A DNA stretch of 64,000 nucleotides from Struthio camelus (lineage: Eukaryota > Chordata > Aves > Struthioniformes > Struthionidae), in NCBI RefSeq assembly GCF_040807025.1, contig NC_090952.1, positions 18,101,068-18,165,067 of the forward strand. The letters run 5' to 3'. Positions 1 through 13,664 of the stretch are shown one piece after another. The notes under the pieces were generated by a model that saw only the letters and a list, made by a program, of their open reading frames with translations, searched no databases and was not told where the DNA came from. Each line of letters opens with the position of its first letter. Positions within the stretch are counted from its first letter, which is position 1. The translations under genes and the position numbers were made by a program.

Positions 1-3000
1 AACTTTTGTGGTCATTATTGCAAAAATTTGTAATTGAAAAGTGCACCTGTTCACCTGGGAAGAGTTTTAATACAGAAGCATTTTAAACGTTAACACCTAC
101 ATAATAGCCTACAGAATGTGCCTAATAAAGGCTGATTTACCATTGTATTAGATTAAACTGTATCTTTATCTGCAGAAGGTAAATGGATTCTTAAATTACT
201 AGGGATAATTATAGCCCACAAACCTTGTAGAGCCCTTGTATCCGTCCCTGTGCAATGAATAAGGCGGCAGCTCCACCCCATCTTACTGTCTGCGTAATCT
301 GAGTTGAATAATGAATGTTGCAACGTTATCTCTAAGTATGAAATCAAAACCTATGTTTCACTTAAATATTGCAAGCTACCGCTCCTCCAAGGGTGTTATA
401 AGGGCTTAGTAAGTACCCTACGCTACTGCTGGCTCTCTGCACAAAGCAAACACTTCTCCTTACTAGTACCATCCTTTTCTTCCCAAAACAAAACAACCCC
501 CAAAATACACTGCTGGAGACAGCCCTCCAAATCCGAGCCGAAGATCATGCCATGACAGTTTTCACAATACAGGAAACAAAAAAGATTATTAGATCAATAT
601 TGCAGTCTTCTAAAGTGGTTATATTCCAATAGCTCTTCATGAGCTACAGAGTCCCACATTTTATAAAGATGTTTTCAATATCTTCTTTGATTATTAAAAT
701 GAGAAAAATAACGACTGTTGCTCTTTTCCTGTCTATTAGATGTTTTTTGCTTACACACAGCAGCGTTAATAACATACAGCTATGTTACCATTCAGACCGG
801 ACAGATGATTTCTAACTTTCTCTCATATGTTGTGCAGAAGTTCTGGTCTTAGAAGTGATCCAAAAAGCAGATAATAGAAATTATTAATGGAAATAGAACT
901 CAAAACTGTATTTTTTTTTCAAAGTGTCATTACACGGCTAAAACACTGAACAGCCCAAATGTTTCAGTAACAATAAGCTGAGCTGAAATTTTTGCAGGCA
1001 AATGTTTTGAACTGAAACAACCAAACAAGATTACTTAAAATAATTTCAACTAACAATCAAGGACAGTTTTGCAGACAGTTAATAGTTAATAATTAACTAT
1101 TAGATAATTACTGAGATTACAGTTTCGTTTAGACTTGATGTACCAGTGTTTTTTTTATTAATAATGTGCAGGAACTGATTTTCAGACAGTATCAGCTTAG
1201 TTAATCAGACGGTATTTTGATATTACATTTTCCAACTCAAGTTAAAACAAATAAAAGTGATTTGAGCACTTGTGAATCCCACTCTGCGTGCGGTAGTCTG
1301 TCTTCCAAAAAGGACAAAGTGAGAAAAAAAGCAGCCTTGAAAATGTTTTCTCCTTTGATAATGCGAGAAAATTGTCCAGTTTCCAATTCTGATGTTGACT
1401 TTGCTGATAAGAAATCTGCTCTTAATGAAACCTTTGATGATAATTAATTTAGTAGCAAAAAAGTGATTCATTGTCTTTTAATTTAATGCCAAAATTTACC
1501 CTTTTTGCTAGTATTTTATAAAAAAACCTCTGTATCCCTTGAAAAGCCCCTAGGCAGTAGTTTTAAAGTTTATAGAAAGTTAAGAGAGGAAAAAAAAAAA
1601 GATTCACCATAACTCTAATATAAAAAACAAGATGTTTATGCCAATAGATCTTGAAAATAAATATCTATCAGATTTTTTTATTTTAGGAAAACTGTGCTAA
1701 CACACTATGAGAAAACTCTTCAGGTAACACAGCTGCACAAATGTCTAACTTCACAGTAGTTACAACTATACCTAGTATGTGAAGTATTTTTATAATTTTC
1801 TATAATTAGATTTCATGTTTCATTTCTTAATTCCTACCTGAAATACATATGTTGTTAGTTCATTATACTGTTTGGCCTTTTGCCTTCCATACCGTTCCTA
1901 CTAAAACACAAATGTTGATATACTTGGTTTCACATCCCTTCTGAAACATACCCAGTATTATTCCCGTTCTAAAGATATGCAAAACTAAAATGCAAAGGAC
2001 TGGCTCCATCCCCCCAGCTTTATGTGCCTAAATGAAGCAACTATGTTAGACATTATTGTCCTCTCATGGACAGTAGAGAGGACAAACAAATGCAGACCTA
2101 GGATTTGAAGAGTCTCCTAGAGATGTTTGGGTTTATTCACTGATTGTAGAGGAGACCTACAGAAGTGAAGCACTTAAGTTAGACATCTCAGCTCAATACA
2201 TAAAGTCAATCCGGGCCAGAGCAGCTTAAAGATTGTCCTTATGGCACAGCAACGACAAAACTGGGAGCAGGACTCTCTCAACAGTCTCATCAGAAGCCTT
2301 CCTGTATTGTTAAAAAGAACCAGTTAGAAAAACAAAGCAAAACAAAAAAAACCCCACCACCAACAACAAAAACCGAAACCTTCCTTTTTTTCCCAAACTA
2401 GCATCTCTAAGGTCACATCTGCTCTGAAGAATGAAGTTACACATAACTAGATCACTGAGAGTGCATAAGTTAAAGCACAAATTAACTCTCTGTGTCCAGA
2501 CCTAAATCATCCTCCACTGTGTTGTCCCCTATGATACAACCATTTCAGGCATACTTGATGCCTACTGCCCCCAGGTAGCTCCACGCAGCAGCGGATTTGC
2601 CACTCGTGCGCAGTGTGGAAACAGAATAAGGACCACCTAAATGATTCGAGTCTGAACTATACTGTCTACATCGGCACTAAATCACCCTGGGCTGATACAT
2701 TTCAAACTATTTAGTTCTACAGAAAACAAAGAAGAGAGACTCCAAAAAGAATCCAAGGAGAATTTGGTGCACGTTGGGAGATGGAAAAAATATGTTCCAT
2801 TTTGTAAAACTTCCCCACAGCATCTTCCTTCCAAGCAAATTTGCTCAGCAAATTTATTTCCATCAATATATTCCAAAAAAACCCCCACAATAAATCCTAA
2901 GAAGAAGATCTGTGAGTATGTAAGTAAAAGCATAAGGAACAACAAATTAAGAATATGTTGGAAAGCGTTAATCTGGATCTCACTATTTCATGTCAGGGAT

Positions 3001-5540
3001 GTACAGGAACTGAATCCCTGTTTTTAACTGTTATTATATAGTGCTATCATTTGAGACTTCACTCAAGAATGACAGTGAATATTTTTTAAAACGATCAAAT
3101 ACAGCTTAACAGGGAAGAACAAAATAACTGCATTAACTTCTTGGGTTTTTGTTTTCTCTGGGCCAAGTATTCTGGTGTTGTGATTGAGGAATCTCACAGC
3201 CATAACACAAATTCCGTGGAAAGAAAAAACATATTCCAGTAGATTTTAGACTAGAAAGGACACTTTACTAAGTTCTCTAGGAGTGAATGAAGTATTTTCT
3301 GATGGTGGTGAATGATCTTAAGATTTGAGATCCAACGTATAACATTACTACAACACACTGTGAATTTGCACCTATCATGGAGGTGAATTGCTATCAAAGG
3401 GATTTCAAAATGCCTGGCTGAAATGCTAGTCAGAGGACAGTTGCTGCTGAATAGTGTCCTGAAACTACACGTATTTCCCACAATTATTTCATTAATTTGG
3501 AAAAAGAGGTTGTTCCATAATAGTATTCATATAATATATTTTATTTAGTAAAAAAATGGTAGGTGCTATGACAACTACCACATAATATGATTGCTTTGCT
3601 AGTGCTCAGGCACATTAAAGGAGAAGCACGCTCCTCATAAGTCACATATGCTCTATTGTAAACTTTCAATTTTGCTCTAACAGATGGGATGGCTGAATTA
3701 CAATAGAATCATTTATGTGTGAGGGAAACCGCAATTTCTTCTTCAGTCCATGTTTTATTTCTCATAGTAATTGATGCTAGGTCTTTTGACAACAAACCAC
3801 TTTTTCGCCTGTAGAATTTCCTTGTGCTATATTAGTAATGTTGTTATTGCTCCTTGTGCTATGGCACATTCTTTCTATGCCCATAGAGAGAACATCAAGA
3901 GTAGAAAATGCAATACTTTCTGTTAAATGAATGACCAATGAAACTTGTTGACCATGAAACACAGCATGACATGCATTTCACTCAGTTCTGAGTGATCTAA
4001 CAGATTTCAGTGTCCTTAGTTCACACTTGTGGACTGACCTTGCGCAACTTCATGAAGCTTGCTTACTCTCATCTCTTACTTTATATTTTCTCAGAAAGTG
4101 GATGAATGAATCCAAACACAGTATGTCACCCTGCCATTTTTTTCATAACAGACAAAAACAGTCATCTTTTGCAAGGAAAGTAAGCACTTGAGCACGAAAT
4201 GACTTTTTATCTGATGTTTCCTGTATTATTCCTGTATTACTCACATTTGCAAGCTGATATCAGAACATCGACTTTAGCTAACACTAAAACATTTCTATGT
4301 TACGAGAGTTGCACTCACATTTAATATTCTTCTATGCAAACAAAGGTCTGGAAGACATTTAAACAACTCCAAATAGAATTAATTTAACACACACATAATT
4401 TTGATACATCATTGTGCTATTTTTTGTAGGTCTTTTCACAGTAACATCCAACACTCCTTCCCTCCCCTCCCTGAAAAGGCAAAGGATATTCCAACTTTGC
4501 ACTAAACTGTCTCAGAATTATAAACGGCTGCTAGGGAGAAATGATTAATGTCTAATTGTATGCAATACTGTGTGTAGAATTGATACACATCAATATAGCA
4601 TCTTCTGGAAAGTAGTATGTGCAAAACACTGCCATGTCAATGACAGCCTGACACACTTCTTTCAAGTACCAAATTCCTGAGTTAAAAACAGAAAATAATA
4701 TAATAATAAAAAGCTGTTTTCGAGAACAGAAGCTAGAGGAAAAAGTTTGATAAAGAAAATAAGAGCCATGTTACTATTAACTGAGTACTTATTGAACTGA
4801 CAAGGTTACTTTGGGATAGAAATATAATTACCAGCATTTATTCAAGCCAAGACAGTCAGGGACATAGAGATGCCATTTAATAATTCCAACACAGAGTACA
4901 GAAGATTGACAGGAAAAATTGCATATAATTGAAAAGAGGCCCAAAGATGCAATGTCTTTCCAAATGATGTCAAGATTGTGGTGGCTGATCAAATCTGGTT
5001 GGTTAAACTTGTATTATTTTACAATAGGAAAAATACATCACTGAAAGTGCCTAAAGCACATGAAGTGCACAGATGATGATGGAAAAAAGTGCGATTCCTG
5101 TTTAGTCATAAGGCTAGTGCATTCCTCCCGTGAGGACGACTATGGAACTTTCCAGCCAGCCCGACACAGGAAACAGTCTCCATTCTCATGTCCTCCTGAT
5201 CTGGATTTCTGGGAAAAGTTTTTTCTTTATTGTGACTTCCATTAAGCAAATAAAAAATACTAACTGTATGATCCCGGCTTTTTATATTTAAAATTGGAAA
5301 TAGAATAATTAATGTAGTAAATGTGAATATTCTGTTGCAATAAATCCTGAGTGTGCAATGATAACACACTGAAAACGTATTGCTATGACTGTAAAACCAC
5401 TGAAAGGAAAAAAGGTTTGCTCATGTGATTCAGTGAGGACTTAGGACCTTATGGCTTTCTACAGCCTCAGCAAAACTTTGTGATCTAAGAACCTAGGAAG
5501 TTATATTTAAATGATTAATTCTAAAATTGTAATAACACTG
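1..5540. other. Non-coding AT-rich stretch
   Basis: No exon, RNA gene or recognisable transposon is seen apart from the HNF1-type site near 1.09 kb. Open frames reach only 87 codons and look random. An A/CA-rich stretch lies at 2,330-2,375. Confidence 0.7.
1085..1097. promoter_or_regulatory. Perfect HNF1-type palindrome
   Basis: GTTAATAATTAAC matches the full two-half HNF1 homeodomain consensus GTTAATNATTAAC exactly. It lies inside a larger 23-bp inverted repeat (1,080-1,102, 11-bp arms around one central base) that could form a small cruciform. In AT-rich DNA such a site can arise by chance, so binding is unproven. Confidence 0.4.
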
Positions 5541-5551
5541 CTTCAGATCTC

Positions 5552-5587
5552 GAACTACTCATTAGTTCAGAACTACTCATTAGTTCA
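5552..5587 (+). repeat. 18-bp tandem duplication of a palindromic unit
   Basis: Two exact back-to-back copies of GAACTACTCATTAGTTCA (5,552-5,569 and 5,570-5,587). Each copy is itself an inverted repeat (GAACTA, five bases, TAGTTC), so the pair is two small hairpins in a row. The exact identity points to a recent duplication. Confidence 0.95.
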
Positions 5588-5589
5588 AT

Positions 5590-8500
5590 ACCGCGTAGAA
5601 GTTAAAATATCTTCAAGATCACAGACACCTTGATGGCTCACATCATATGAATGATTTTCTGTTTTTACAGAATTCAGTTATTCACTGGAATTTTCCATTT
5701 AAGATGAAAAAGCATAATTCAGGCCAAAATAAGAAACCATGAAAAAAATGCCGTCTTTGAGACTTCTGCCAAAAGATCTTCTTCAAGTTCTTGAACTCTA
5801 AGACTCAAAACTCCATGGTAGGCCCTCATCCTGTAAAGAATTGCGTATGTGAATTATGGTGACTCACTGACTTCTATAGCTTCCTGTATAAACAGGAGGG
5901 CCCATTTGTTAACATCTTCTAGGGGTGACAGTTCCGCCGGAGCAGTCTTGGGAGGCCGTTTTGCTGGTCTGTGTGCAAAGTCAGAGAAAAAATCTTTCCA
6001 GTGCAACAGACTATCTGTGAATTTCTTAATCTGAAAGTTAAACAGACTTGCTAGATAGTACTAAATCATTGTCAAACAATGAGAGACACATTGATGGTTA
6101 CAACTCTTTTTTCTGTTGACACATCAATCTGTCTGTCATCCAATTCAGAAAAAGAATCCATTATATTGATATATTTTCACAAGCAAATTGAGAAATTCTG
6201 ATTTTAATCTAATGAGGATGGTTATTTTTTTAAATATCAATTTTATCTTGTTTAAATTTCTTTTATGAGAAATGAAATTTTAATTTAAGAAATGAAACAT
6301 TTAGAGCTGTAAAGAACTAAATGTCAGTGCAGCTAAATTAGATTTTTTAAAGTAATATTGCTTCTGAAGAAGGCAATATTATATAAATTAAAAGTGAAGC
6401 TACTATAAATATTATCCTCAAAACTAGAAGAGACTCATTTATGAGAATATAGATGTGCCAGATATTTCAGGTATATTAAAAATTCACCAGAGTCTTTCCT
6501 TATTCATTCATTAAACAGAATTAGCTGATATATATTTTTTCAATCAGATACATACTAATGCGCCATCAAATAAGTAACAATTCTAAAAGGCATAATTCTA
6601 TCGAATCAATGGGGCAGACCCATTAGGTCTAGATGGAAATGAAAGTCATGGAAGGCTGAGAGACAGGCTCCTTGAACAAATTTCTAACCCCAGTCGCTGT
6701 ACAATTCACAAAGAAGTTCTTTTCTTGGGTTTGCCTGTGTATTCATAGCAGAATTTGATTCAGGTTACCATCAAAACATGTGAGGAATCTGAACTAAATC
6801 TGTGAGAAGGCTGGTTCTGCCAGGGTTTTGAGGAGTGCAAATTCAGAATTTTTTTATTACTATTCAATTTAGGTCCATGTACATCTACATCTTTAATGAA
6901 ACTGTGTATGTGACATTAGATAAATAATGTTTTCATATTGATTTTTTCCTTAAAAATAATTTCTGTTGTTTTGCTAGCATCACTCCTTTTCTTCACTACC
7001 CTTCAACACAAGATTCAACTAAAAGCACAATGATCATTTATCATGTAATTGCTGCAGCAGAGGTTCTCCTTTCTGAGGGTAGCGAGAGTTACTTTTCAGG
7101 TGCCTTTATTCCTCAATTGCAGTAATTTTTGACTACAGCTGAATGCCTCAGCTGTCTGGAGCTCCACATAAGGAAAGCTCGGTCAAATCACATTATCGTG
7201 CCACTTGGCTGTAAGCAGAACTTGCTCCTTGTAACCCCAGTATGTTGTCCTCTGGAACTGGAAGCAATTCGACTTTTATATGCTTAAAGCCAAGCTTTCC
7301 TATACAAGATCCAAGGATGAACATCTTAACTCCACTTCTTTTGCCACAGGGAATTTAAGAAAATGTGAAGATTCCCCAAGACTCTCTCACCCTTATATAT
7401 TTTACACATTTCAAGCTTCTGCATCTTAAGAAAAGCGTAATGAGTTTTATAGTATTTCTCATTTGAAGTAGCATTTTCCTTTGGTATAGAAATGGGTTTT
7501 TGCAAACCAATCCAGTACAAAACCATCTGAAATGAGATTCTTTTTCTCTGAAATTTTGCTCAAGGTCTCTATGTTTTCAGCCTAAAAGTATTCTCTGAAG
7601 ATCATTTTAGTGCTCAGCGAGGTGTAACTCATTTCCTTTCTGGTCTAGAAGGACAAAACACTCTTCCTTAATTTGGTCCACATGGCTAGAACTTAAGATC
7701 TATCCTAACGAGACTAATATAATTGTTTCAACCTTTTGAACATTTTCATTAACAATACAAGAAAAATTGTAGCTATTTACAAAGTGTACCCTGGGCTAGA
7801 GGAACAATATAGTAATGATTGTTTTCAATAAATTTCGATCGCACAGCTACATCTTTGCCATTACCAAGTACATCAATGGTTTCAAGGAACGATAGCATTA
7901 AATGATATAAAGCCAAATATGTAGAATCGAGTGTCTCATACTTGTATTATTCCCTAGGCAAAGTTTATCTATTTTTTAAAAATATACAGTGTTTCTCAGT
8001 CCATATATAGGTTATTATGAAAAAGAATGCATAAAGTTATCAACTTTCATAGTTGTTCGTATTTTTAAAAAAACCCAATAGTGTGTTGGTCCTCATGCTA
8101 GCATTTTATACACTTGTGTGAGACAGTGAAAGTATAAAACAATTGTGAATGGATGTATTACTAACTGGCTTCATTTTTTGTTAGGTTTGTCTACATATCA
8201 TAATAGTCAAGGAAAATTTAATAGTTGCATACAAATATTAGCAAATAGAATAGGGTGAACTTCTGAGGTTCAAGCAGGACAATTTGCTTATAGCCCGTGG
8301 TCTAGTTTTAACTTTTTTAGATCAACAGAGACTTTCAGCTTTATGTAAATAATCTCACATTTCACCCTGTCCTTTATTCTTTGGGCTGTGCGTGTTGTCA
8401 GGTGTATTTCTGGTTACTACTCAGTACAAAATGCCCAGCCTGAATATTTAGATGTCACTGCTTCCGTGGTAGGCACTCAAGAGACAGCATGTATATTTTT

Positions 8501-11500
8501 TCCTCTTTCAGCTAAAGGTGAACTGCAACTGGAATGCAGATTGCTCTTTCATCATCATTACTCTACCAAAACCTTAACAACACTATGTCATACAACGTTA
8601 AAAAAACCCACCCTCACAGATGAGGAATTTCATTACTAGATAATTTACATAAAACTGAATAACTGCAATCTAATTGTATTTAGCCTGAAAATGCATTGAC
8701 TGCGTCAACCAGAATAGTTCAGATCTCATTTTGCTGTTACTTTTTTTTTTTTTTTATAATTAAAATGGTTCTTTATGAAAACAGACATACATTTCTGCTA
8801 TTGCTCAGAGGTAGATACAAATATAACAAATAATGAGAAAGAAATTTAGACCATGTTTTCACTGTGACCATGTGCTACTGATTACAGTGAAGCAATCCTA
8901 GAATGAACTCTGGGACACCTGAAACGATCATGCAGGGAAGCACAGCACCATGCAGAGATGCTAGCTCAGGACCCAGAAGGAGCTGACTAGTGCATACTGC
9001 AACTAAAGGCAATTTCCAAGTTTACAGTTTGTCTCACTTCGGACGAGAAATTGAAACAGGACAGAACGTGTTAGAAACTGTGACTGATTCCAACCGTGAC
9101 TACGCAGAAACATAGACAGGGTGGAAATGCAAGAAACACCAGGGCAGTACTAACCAGCATGACAGGCAATAGTCATGGCACATCAGCAGCTATTTCGCCA
9201 AGAAACCCTGAGGATTTAATTCTGCTAAGTTTCATGTGCCACATATCCTGGTGGATGCCCGGCCTTTCAGTCTCTGAACGTTAGCCATGCAGGGCATCAG
9301 AGGAAAACGAGGAGGACTGTTCTTCGGAAGAAAACTACTAAAACTGATCCAACACTTTTTCAGTTTAATGATTTTACATGACAACAGAAGTAGCCTGCTT
9401 GGGCAGCACGCATACTGTGTTTCCTTACTGGCTGAACATGTTTTATAGAGGCAGCACTTCTACCTTGTTGACCAAATTTCTAGGGGAAGAGCAAACTGCA
9501 TGTTCCCCTGCAATGTGGTGATCCACATTACCCACACTGCTGAATCAAACAGACCTTCCTATAGATATATGCCTCCCATATTATGCAGTACAACAATCGC
9601 ACTTCGGGGAAGCATGCGTGCATATATATGGTGGCCTGTCAAAACAATGAGTCTGAAAAGAACTGAAATTTTAATGAAATAGTTGGGTCAGTATTTCCTC
9701 TCAAGCCCAAATACACACGGGACTGAGTGGGCCATAGGATGCAGCTTGAATTTTATCTAAAGATAGCCTTTATGAAGGGGAATCATTTTATGACCTCCCT
9801 TCATCAGTCTAATTCTTCTTTTGTCAGAAAACAGCTGACTGGAAAAACACTGGCTTTATAATCTCCAGTCTCCACTGAGACTAGCAAATGTATAAGATTA
9901 AACAAGCCCTGCTTTGTTCGTTGAATTTCTGGATGGTATGATTACATTCCCTCTCATGCTTGTGACACCAAAAGCAAGCCTGAACATCACTTACGTTATG
10001 CAGTCAGGACACTGGCGGAGGTATCTGCCTGTTATAACCATAGTGAAAACATGGTTGTTCCACATCAGATCAGGGTAGTGTTTTTATCCTTTAACGTTGC
10101 TGGGAAAGCAACAGGACCCACCTGTTCTGCATTCTCCACTTGGTTTTATTCTCTTAGTAGACAGTGGGTGAATCTATTAATCTGCTCCTACTTACAGAGG
10201 CCGTTAAAGTTTGTGAATAATGCCTCGATCTTATAGCTCTTTGTCATCTCAGTCTCATTAACTACAGAATTAGATTACATGTTTAGAGGAACCGGTAAAG
10301 CCATTAGGAAATCTCCGTTCTCGCCAGCATAGTCTATAATACTTTATTTCTATATTCCTCACTTTAAGAAACCCCACAGCAAATTTTTGCATAGTCAGGA
10401 AGTGTGGATATACTTCTGATAAATGTCCTGTTATTTCATGTTTATCCTAACCAAACTGAACCTAAAAAAATAAACTGGCAGTCACTAATTACTCGCTTTG
10501 CCATTCTACCATTAATTAAAAAGCAAATCCCCTAACATATTGGACATCATTTATCCATAACAATTACCTTTGTAGATGGTATGTTAAAAAGAAATGTATA
10601 AAGCCCTGGTACACACGCTGTAGAAAAGTTGTAAGCCACAGTTAGTATAAGGAAAGGTTGTTGCATTTAATTTTCTTCAAAAGGAAGCCAATGTCAGCTT
10701 ACATTGTTTATGGCCATTTGAAGTTTTGACTGATTTTTAAAAATGTTTAGTTATTGTAAAGACATGAAAAACAACCACACTTCTTGTTTTTCTTGTATGA
10801 AAACAGTGGAGTGAGTTCATCTGCCACACAGTCCCAGAAATTTATAGCCATGCTAATAAAACTAAACCAGTTAACAGTGTTTGAGGGAGCAGATATATAA
10901 GACTCAATACACGGTAACTAGAATTTCTGCCGACCTAAAACAGAAGAGGTTATTTCATTAACAGGATTTCCTAACAATCATCCAGGAATTTATAACTCCC
11001 TGCAGGCTTAAAGAGATCTGAAAAGAAGCACAGAATCATTGAATTAGTTTTCCAATATGCTACGACTTTAACTCACATTAAATCAAGGACAGATAAGATG
11101 CACCGCATCTCTGATAAGCAGACTACTCATTCCAGATTCAAATACAGCTTTGGAATGTCTGGTATAAGCTTTTTTTTTCATTCAAAATGTATCAGTAACA
11201 AACATTTTTGTGAAGAGAAAGCTCTTTATAGGGATTTTGGTTAAGTAAAAAATTCTAAGTGACAGTTTAATATGAATACTACTGGAAAAAATAATGATAA
11301 TTCCACATGTAATTTATCAGATTTTTTCGTAACTAATACATACTATGATAGGAAACACATGGAAATATCTTATCTCCTCACTTCCTAGTAATTTTTCAAT
11401 TGGAAGAGGAAAAAAACGGTTCCATACATAAATTCATGTTATGTCCTAGTTGTGTTAATCTTATGATTCAATTTAAATCCAAAACTCTTTCCTATATAGT

Positions 11501-12290
11501 GAAACAAAACAATTTTTAGTGTTTCAGTTTTGCAGATACGATTTAGCATTCAAAAAAGCACCTTTACAAAGCAACTCATTCTGCTGCATTTTTTAACTTT
11601 TGTAAACAGATTGCAGAGAAGGAGCCAATGCAGATCTGGACATCTTGTATGTCATCAGGCACAGCTTTTGAGTTTTTTATTGCATAAGGGATGGTTTTCT
11701 GACAACACATTTTAAAAATTGCTCCTTATCCAAAAAACGACAGGCAAGAAAATTACTCATGAAGAATAATATTCGTTCAGTAAGTGTAGTCCCCCCACGT
11801 TCTTCACAACGGCTGAGTAAGTTGGCTATGCACGTGGAACACCATACGGATTGCAGGGGACAAGATCTCTCCAAAACTCGAAGCCGCAGTTTGTGGCTTC
11901 CGCTCCAGCCCTGGGCTCGCGAGGGAGCAGAGACATCAGAGCGATCCGTAATGAGGGCTCTGTAACTGCTGAATCTGTTTGTACCAGAATAAAGCCAGCT
12001 TTTTCAGATGCGTATCACTGAATGATAAACTCCTATAAAAAACTGATGAATTTCACTGATTTTTAATAGTTAGGATAGTTGTACAGCTTACGATAGTTGG
12101 ACAGACTTTCAAAAAAGTTAATAATTCCTTCCACAGTATCTATTAAAGAAAATAATCATGATATGAGAGGGAAAGTTTTTTAAAATACCAACACTAGCTA
12201 AGGGACTGGAAACATGTTAGATATAACTAGTCAACATTCATCAAGGCAAAGAACGAACAGAGGAGTAAAGCATGCCTTTACGGCATATGG
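5590..12290. other. Non-coding AT-rich stretch
   Basis: Nothing definite. A T-run at about 8,741-8,755 may be the tail of an old insertion. The piece at 8,880-9,300 is slightly GC-richer, with no recognisable element in it. Confidence 0.65.
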
Positions 12291-12294
12291 AATG

Positions 12295-12700
12295 CATTAC
12301 ATTTATAAATGACCTGAAGAGATGAATGAGGTAGTAACACCTGCATCACAAAACTATTTAAGCTAATACATCACACAAAAAAGCAGATCCCACTCAGACT
12401 TTACAGAATTCTGAATTAATATCATCAGCCCTGTCAAGGGACTCAAACTTCCCATTAGGCAGATCCAGAACAGCACTGATCAGTACACAGGTGTAATCAA
12501 GAAATAAAGATGATTACAGGATGATGTGGGAGTAAGATAATGTTGAAAAATTTATTATGCTATTTCAAAAAAAATTCTGCCTTTATCTGCGGTAATGGTC
12601 TCAAAATGATCGTGTCAAAACTACAAGATGCTTGGAGAAAGCAGATGGAAAGATCAGGAGCAATTAAAAATTCTTTTATGACGAGAATTCCAAAAGGTTA
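12295..12700 (+). mobile_element. Possible old LINE fragment (CR1/L3-like)
   Basis: The stretch starting near 12,297 reads FINDL in one frame, like the segment just before the FADD active site in CR1-type reverse transcriptases. It is followed by a cysteine/histidine-poor, stop-rich stretch where a decayed ADDTKL could sit. Further along, purine-rich sequence at 12,600-12,700 is like the region near the end of such elements. The match is short and not convincing alone; it could be chance or an unrelated repeat. Confidence 0.25.
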
Positions 12701-12883
12701 GAAAGGTTGCTTCATGAATGTATGAACAAGAGCACATTATACGATACTCGTACTCGTTAACAGCACATATAGAATACTCGGAGTTCCTTCTTGTGTATTC
12801 AGAAGCATGACTGACGAATACCCAAATATCAGGTTGTTCCTCTCGAAGCTTGTGAGCTTGCCTACATCATCTGCACTAAGTAC

Positions 12884-12964
12884 TTTTCTCTTAGTAGCTC
12901 TATTTTCTACTTTTATTTTTCTAGAGTGGGTTTATTTAAGTTTCTCTTAATAGCTCTATTTTCT
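12884..12964 (+). repeat. Spaced direct repeat, 24 bp, one mismatch
   Basis: TTTCTCTTAGTAGCTCTATT plus TTCT at 12,884-12,907 recurs at 12,941-12,964 with a single G-to-A change, 57 bases later. It marks the left edge of the pyrimidine-rich tract. Confidence 0.9.
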
Positions 12965-13304
12965 TCATCTAGATTAATTCCTAAACATAAATCCTTTCTT
13001 ATCTCTCTTCTGCTTAATGAAATGTTATTCAAACCCTTCAGCACTCTAAAATCCCTTAAAAAAAGACCATTTTTGCAAACATTAACCAGCCACAGTCCAG
13101 GGAGCGGACCCTTTTCTTTGCATATTATCCTCTCCTATTTACTGGTCTTAGACTCTGCAGAGAATATACCATTATTTACTTCTAACATGTGAATCTGCAA
13201 CCATCTGCTTCCTTCAGAATTCATCCATGATATCACACATTTAGTCATGATCTCACCCAACTCTCCTCCGAAATTTTCCTTCTTTCTCAAAACAATACTC
13301 TTGT

Positions 13305-13320
13305 ATTCTTGTACAAGAAT
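13305..13320. repeat. 16-bp perfect palindrome
   Basis: ATTCTTGTACAAGAAT is a perfect inverted repeat with no spacer. It lies in the pyrimidine-rich tract at 12.9-13.7 kb. No known factor matches well. Confidence 0.5.
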
Positions 13321-13664
13321 GTAACTCCTTCCTTTAAATACAGCTAGTGCGCCTGTAATTAGTACTACTCGTTACAACCTCTCAACTACCTTTTTCCGTG
13401 TTAAACTTGCTGCCCTTCTCCAGCATGTTACTGACAGTCTCAGTACGCTTCCAGACAACAGTGCTCTGACTTCATCTTATCCATTTGTCTTTCCGCCTTG
13501 AAATTGCCTTTAATCTAACAAATTAATCCACAGCCCATGGCCAGTGACCTAATCCGATCAAACCAAAGGTCTTTTCTGTTTTGATCTTTTGTAAATTTTC
13601 TGTTTCTCTCTCTTTTTATCTCTTCCTTTCATATTCACTCCCACAACTCTTACATATTTGTTCT

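Larger units (their letters stand above)
12880..13660 (+). other. Pyrimidine-rich strand-asymmetric tract
   Basis: Over nearly 800 bases the plus strand is rich in T and C, unlike its flanks. An 88-codon plus-strand ORF (12,926-13,192) is rich in Leu, Ser and Phe, as this base composition dictates, and is not taken as a gene. The asymmetry may mark an old element lying on the minus strand or long-term transcription. Confidence 0.4.

Noticed and set aside
8943..8963. REST/NRSF-like site (CAGCACCATG)
   Set aside because: The left half fits but the right half GGACAGCGCC is largely lost (about 14 of 21 positions); similar for a weaker match near 55,535.
11028..11050. CACAGAATCATTGAATTAG resembling a CR1 3' end
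   Set aside because: Only about a dozen bases match and the next, highly conserved CR1 segment is missing. A similar short word at 55,067 fails the same way.
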